DNA of 6,085 nucleotides, taken from Gemmatimonadota bacterium (GTDB taxonomy: Bacteria > Gemmatimonadota > Gemmatimonadetes > Gemmatimonadales > Gemmatimonadaceae). Positions 5,373-6,085 of the stretch are shown here, one piece after another; the first letter of the stretch is position 1, and the number at the start of each line of letters is the position of its first letter. Below the pieces are notes generated by a model, which was not told where the DNA came from, did not search any database, and saw nothing but the letters and a program-made list of their open reading frames with translations. A program made the position numbers and the translations under genes. The stretch spans positions 1-6,085 of the forward strand of contig CANJOX010000205.1 in NCBI GenBank assembly GCA_947475795.1, written 5' to 3'.

Positions 5373-6085
5373 TCAGCGCGCATCGACGTACAGCGCCGCA
5401 GGATACGTGACCTCGCGCAGTGACAAGCCGTGCGCGGGAGCGGGGGCGGCGGTCTCCCGGTTGTCGGGCGCCACCAACAACCGCGCCACGGTGCCACGCG
5501 GTTTTCGGCCTTGCGCCACTTCGACCATCGTGCCTACCAGGAAACGGACCATGTGGTGGAGAAAACGGTTCGCGGCAATTTCGAACACCCACCCCCCGTC
5601 GCGCGCCACCCACCGAGCGTGCTGAATGATGCAACGATGATGGTCGTCGGCCGGGGCCGTGTGCGCAACGGCGAACGCCCGAAAGGTGTGTTCACCCAGC
5701 ACACTGTCAGCCTCGGCCTGCAGCGCGACGGCATCGAGGGGATACGGCACCGCCCATTCCACGCGGCGACGGAACGGGGAGCGAGCCTCGTCATCCGTGC
5801 CGATAAGATAACCGTATCGGCGCGCCGTGGCGCTGTACCGGGGATGGAATTCCGGCGTCATGCGGTGGGCGTCCGCGATCCAGATGTCGGCCGGCAACAG
5901 GGCGTTCATCGCGCGTCGGAGTTTGTCCGGCGTCCAGTGGCCTGGTACGCGGACACCGACCCCCTGACCGTGCGCATGGACGCCAGCGTCGGTCCGGCCG
6001 GCACCGACGGCGGGCACCGGGCCCGAGCAGAGCCGCGTGAGCACGGCTTCCATGTCACCTTGCACCGTGCGGACGGCGGGCTGAC
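5373..6085 (-). CDS. truA: tRNA pseudouridine(38-40) synthase TruA (N-terminus cut by window edge)
   Basis: TruA converts uridines 38, 39 and 40 in the tRNA anticodon arm to pseudouridine. The visible part has 236 codons and lacks perhaps 25-30 N-terminal residues. It opens in mid-gene with QPAVRTVQGDME, matching the family's QRQP...TVQG segment, so the GTG at 6065 is an internal Val and not the start. The catalytic motif GRTDAGVHA is intact, its Asp codon being 5990-5988. Other family blocks are ARRYGYLI, VLGEHTFRAF, the NRFLHHMVRFLVGTMVEVAQGR helix and the C-terminal GLSLREVTYP. The frame ends in TGA at 5375-5373. It is the first gene of the visible cluster and points the same way as the rest; the 58-base gap makes cotranscription with the protease likely but not proven. 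There is no sign of damage. Confidence 0.96.
   Translation of the reverse strand, partial: QPAVRTVQGDMEAVLTRLCSGPVPAVGAGRTDAGVHAHGQGVGVRVPGHWTPDKLRRAMNALLPADIWIADAHRMTPEFHPRYSATARRYGYLIGTDDEARSPFRRRVEWAVPYPLDAVALQAEADSVLGEHTFRAFAVAHTAPADDHHRCIIQHARWVARDGGWVFEIAANRFLHHMVRFLVGTMVEVAQGRKPRGTVARLLVAPDNRETAAPAPAHGLSLREVTYPAALYVDAR

Noticed and set aside
4581..5423. 280-codon open frame on the plus strand opposite the protease gene
   Set aside because: It is antisense to the catalytic domain of the protease, rich in Thr, Pro, Ala and Arg, with no motifs or credible start signal. It is a codon-usage shadow.

Overview
The window reads as part of one long, tightly packed housekeeping gene cluster from a GC-rich bacterium. 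Every gene I can support lies on the minus strand. In transcription order, from high to low coordinates, they are: truA (5' end outside the window), a lipoprotein HtrA/DegP-type serine protease, purB, purC, an unrecognised 59-residue two-helix membrane protein, pssA, purS and purQ (3' end outside the window). I see no RNA gene, mobile element, CRISPR array, clear terminator or recognisable promoter. The longest stretch without a gene is the 58 bases between truA and the protease.

The genes from the protease to purQ are almost contiguous. The protease and purB are 4 bases apart. The next five junctions (purB/purC, purC/orf59, orf59/pssA, pssA/purS, purS/purQ) are each a 4-base ATGA or GTGA stop/start overlap. 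This argues strongly for one polycistronic mRNA with coupled translation.

Functionally the core is de novo purine synthesis. PurS and PurQ are two subunits of the three-part FGAM synthetase, whose large subunit PurL would be expected just beyond base 1. PurC makes SAICAR, and PurB cleaves SAICAR and adenylosuccinate. Four unrelated functions are interleaved: tRNA pseudouridylation (TruA), envelope protein quality control (the HtrA lipoprotein), phosphatidylserine synthesis (PssA) and the small membrane protein.

The use of a separate PurS rules out a gammaproteobacterial-type fused PurL. PurB is of the roughly 480-residue type shared with animals and yeast, and PurC is of the roughly 300-residue Ade1-like type. 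With the high GC and the signal-peptide lipoprotein this suggests a diderm environmental bacterium. Gemmatimonadota is my best guess, by inference only and with modest confidence.

I do not find a new defence, mobile or regulatory system. The points most worth a second look are the small overlapping membrane-protein gene between purC and pssA, the unbroken chain of coupled starts, and the highly charged PssA tail whose eight-arginine run is encoded by a near-perfect palindrome.
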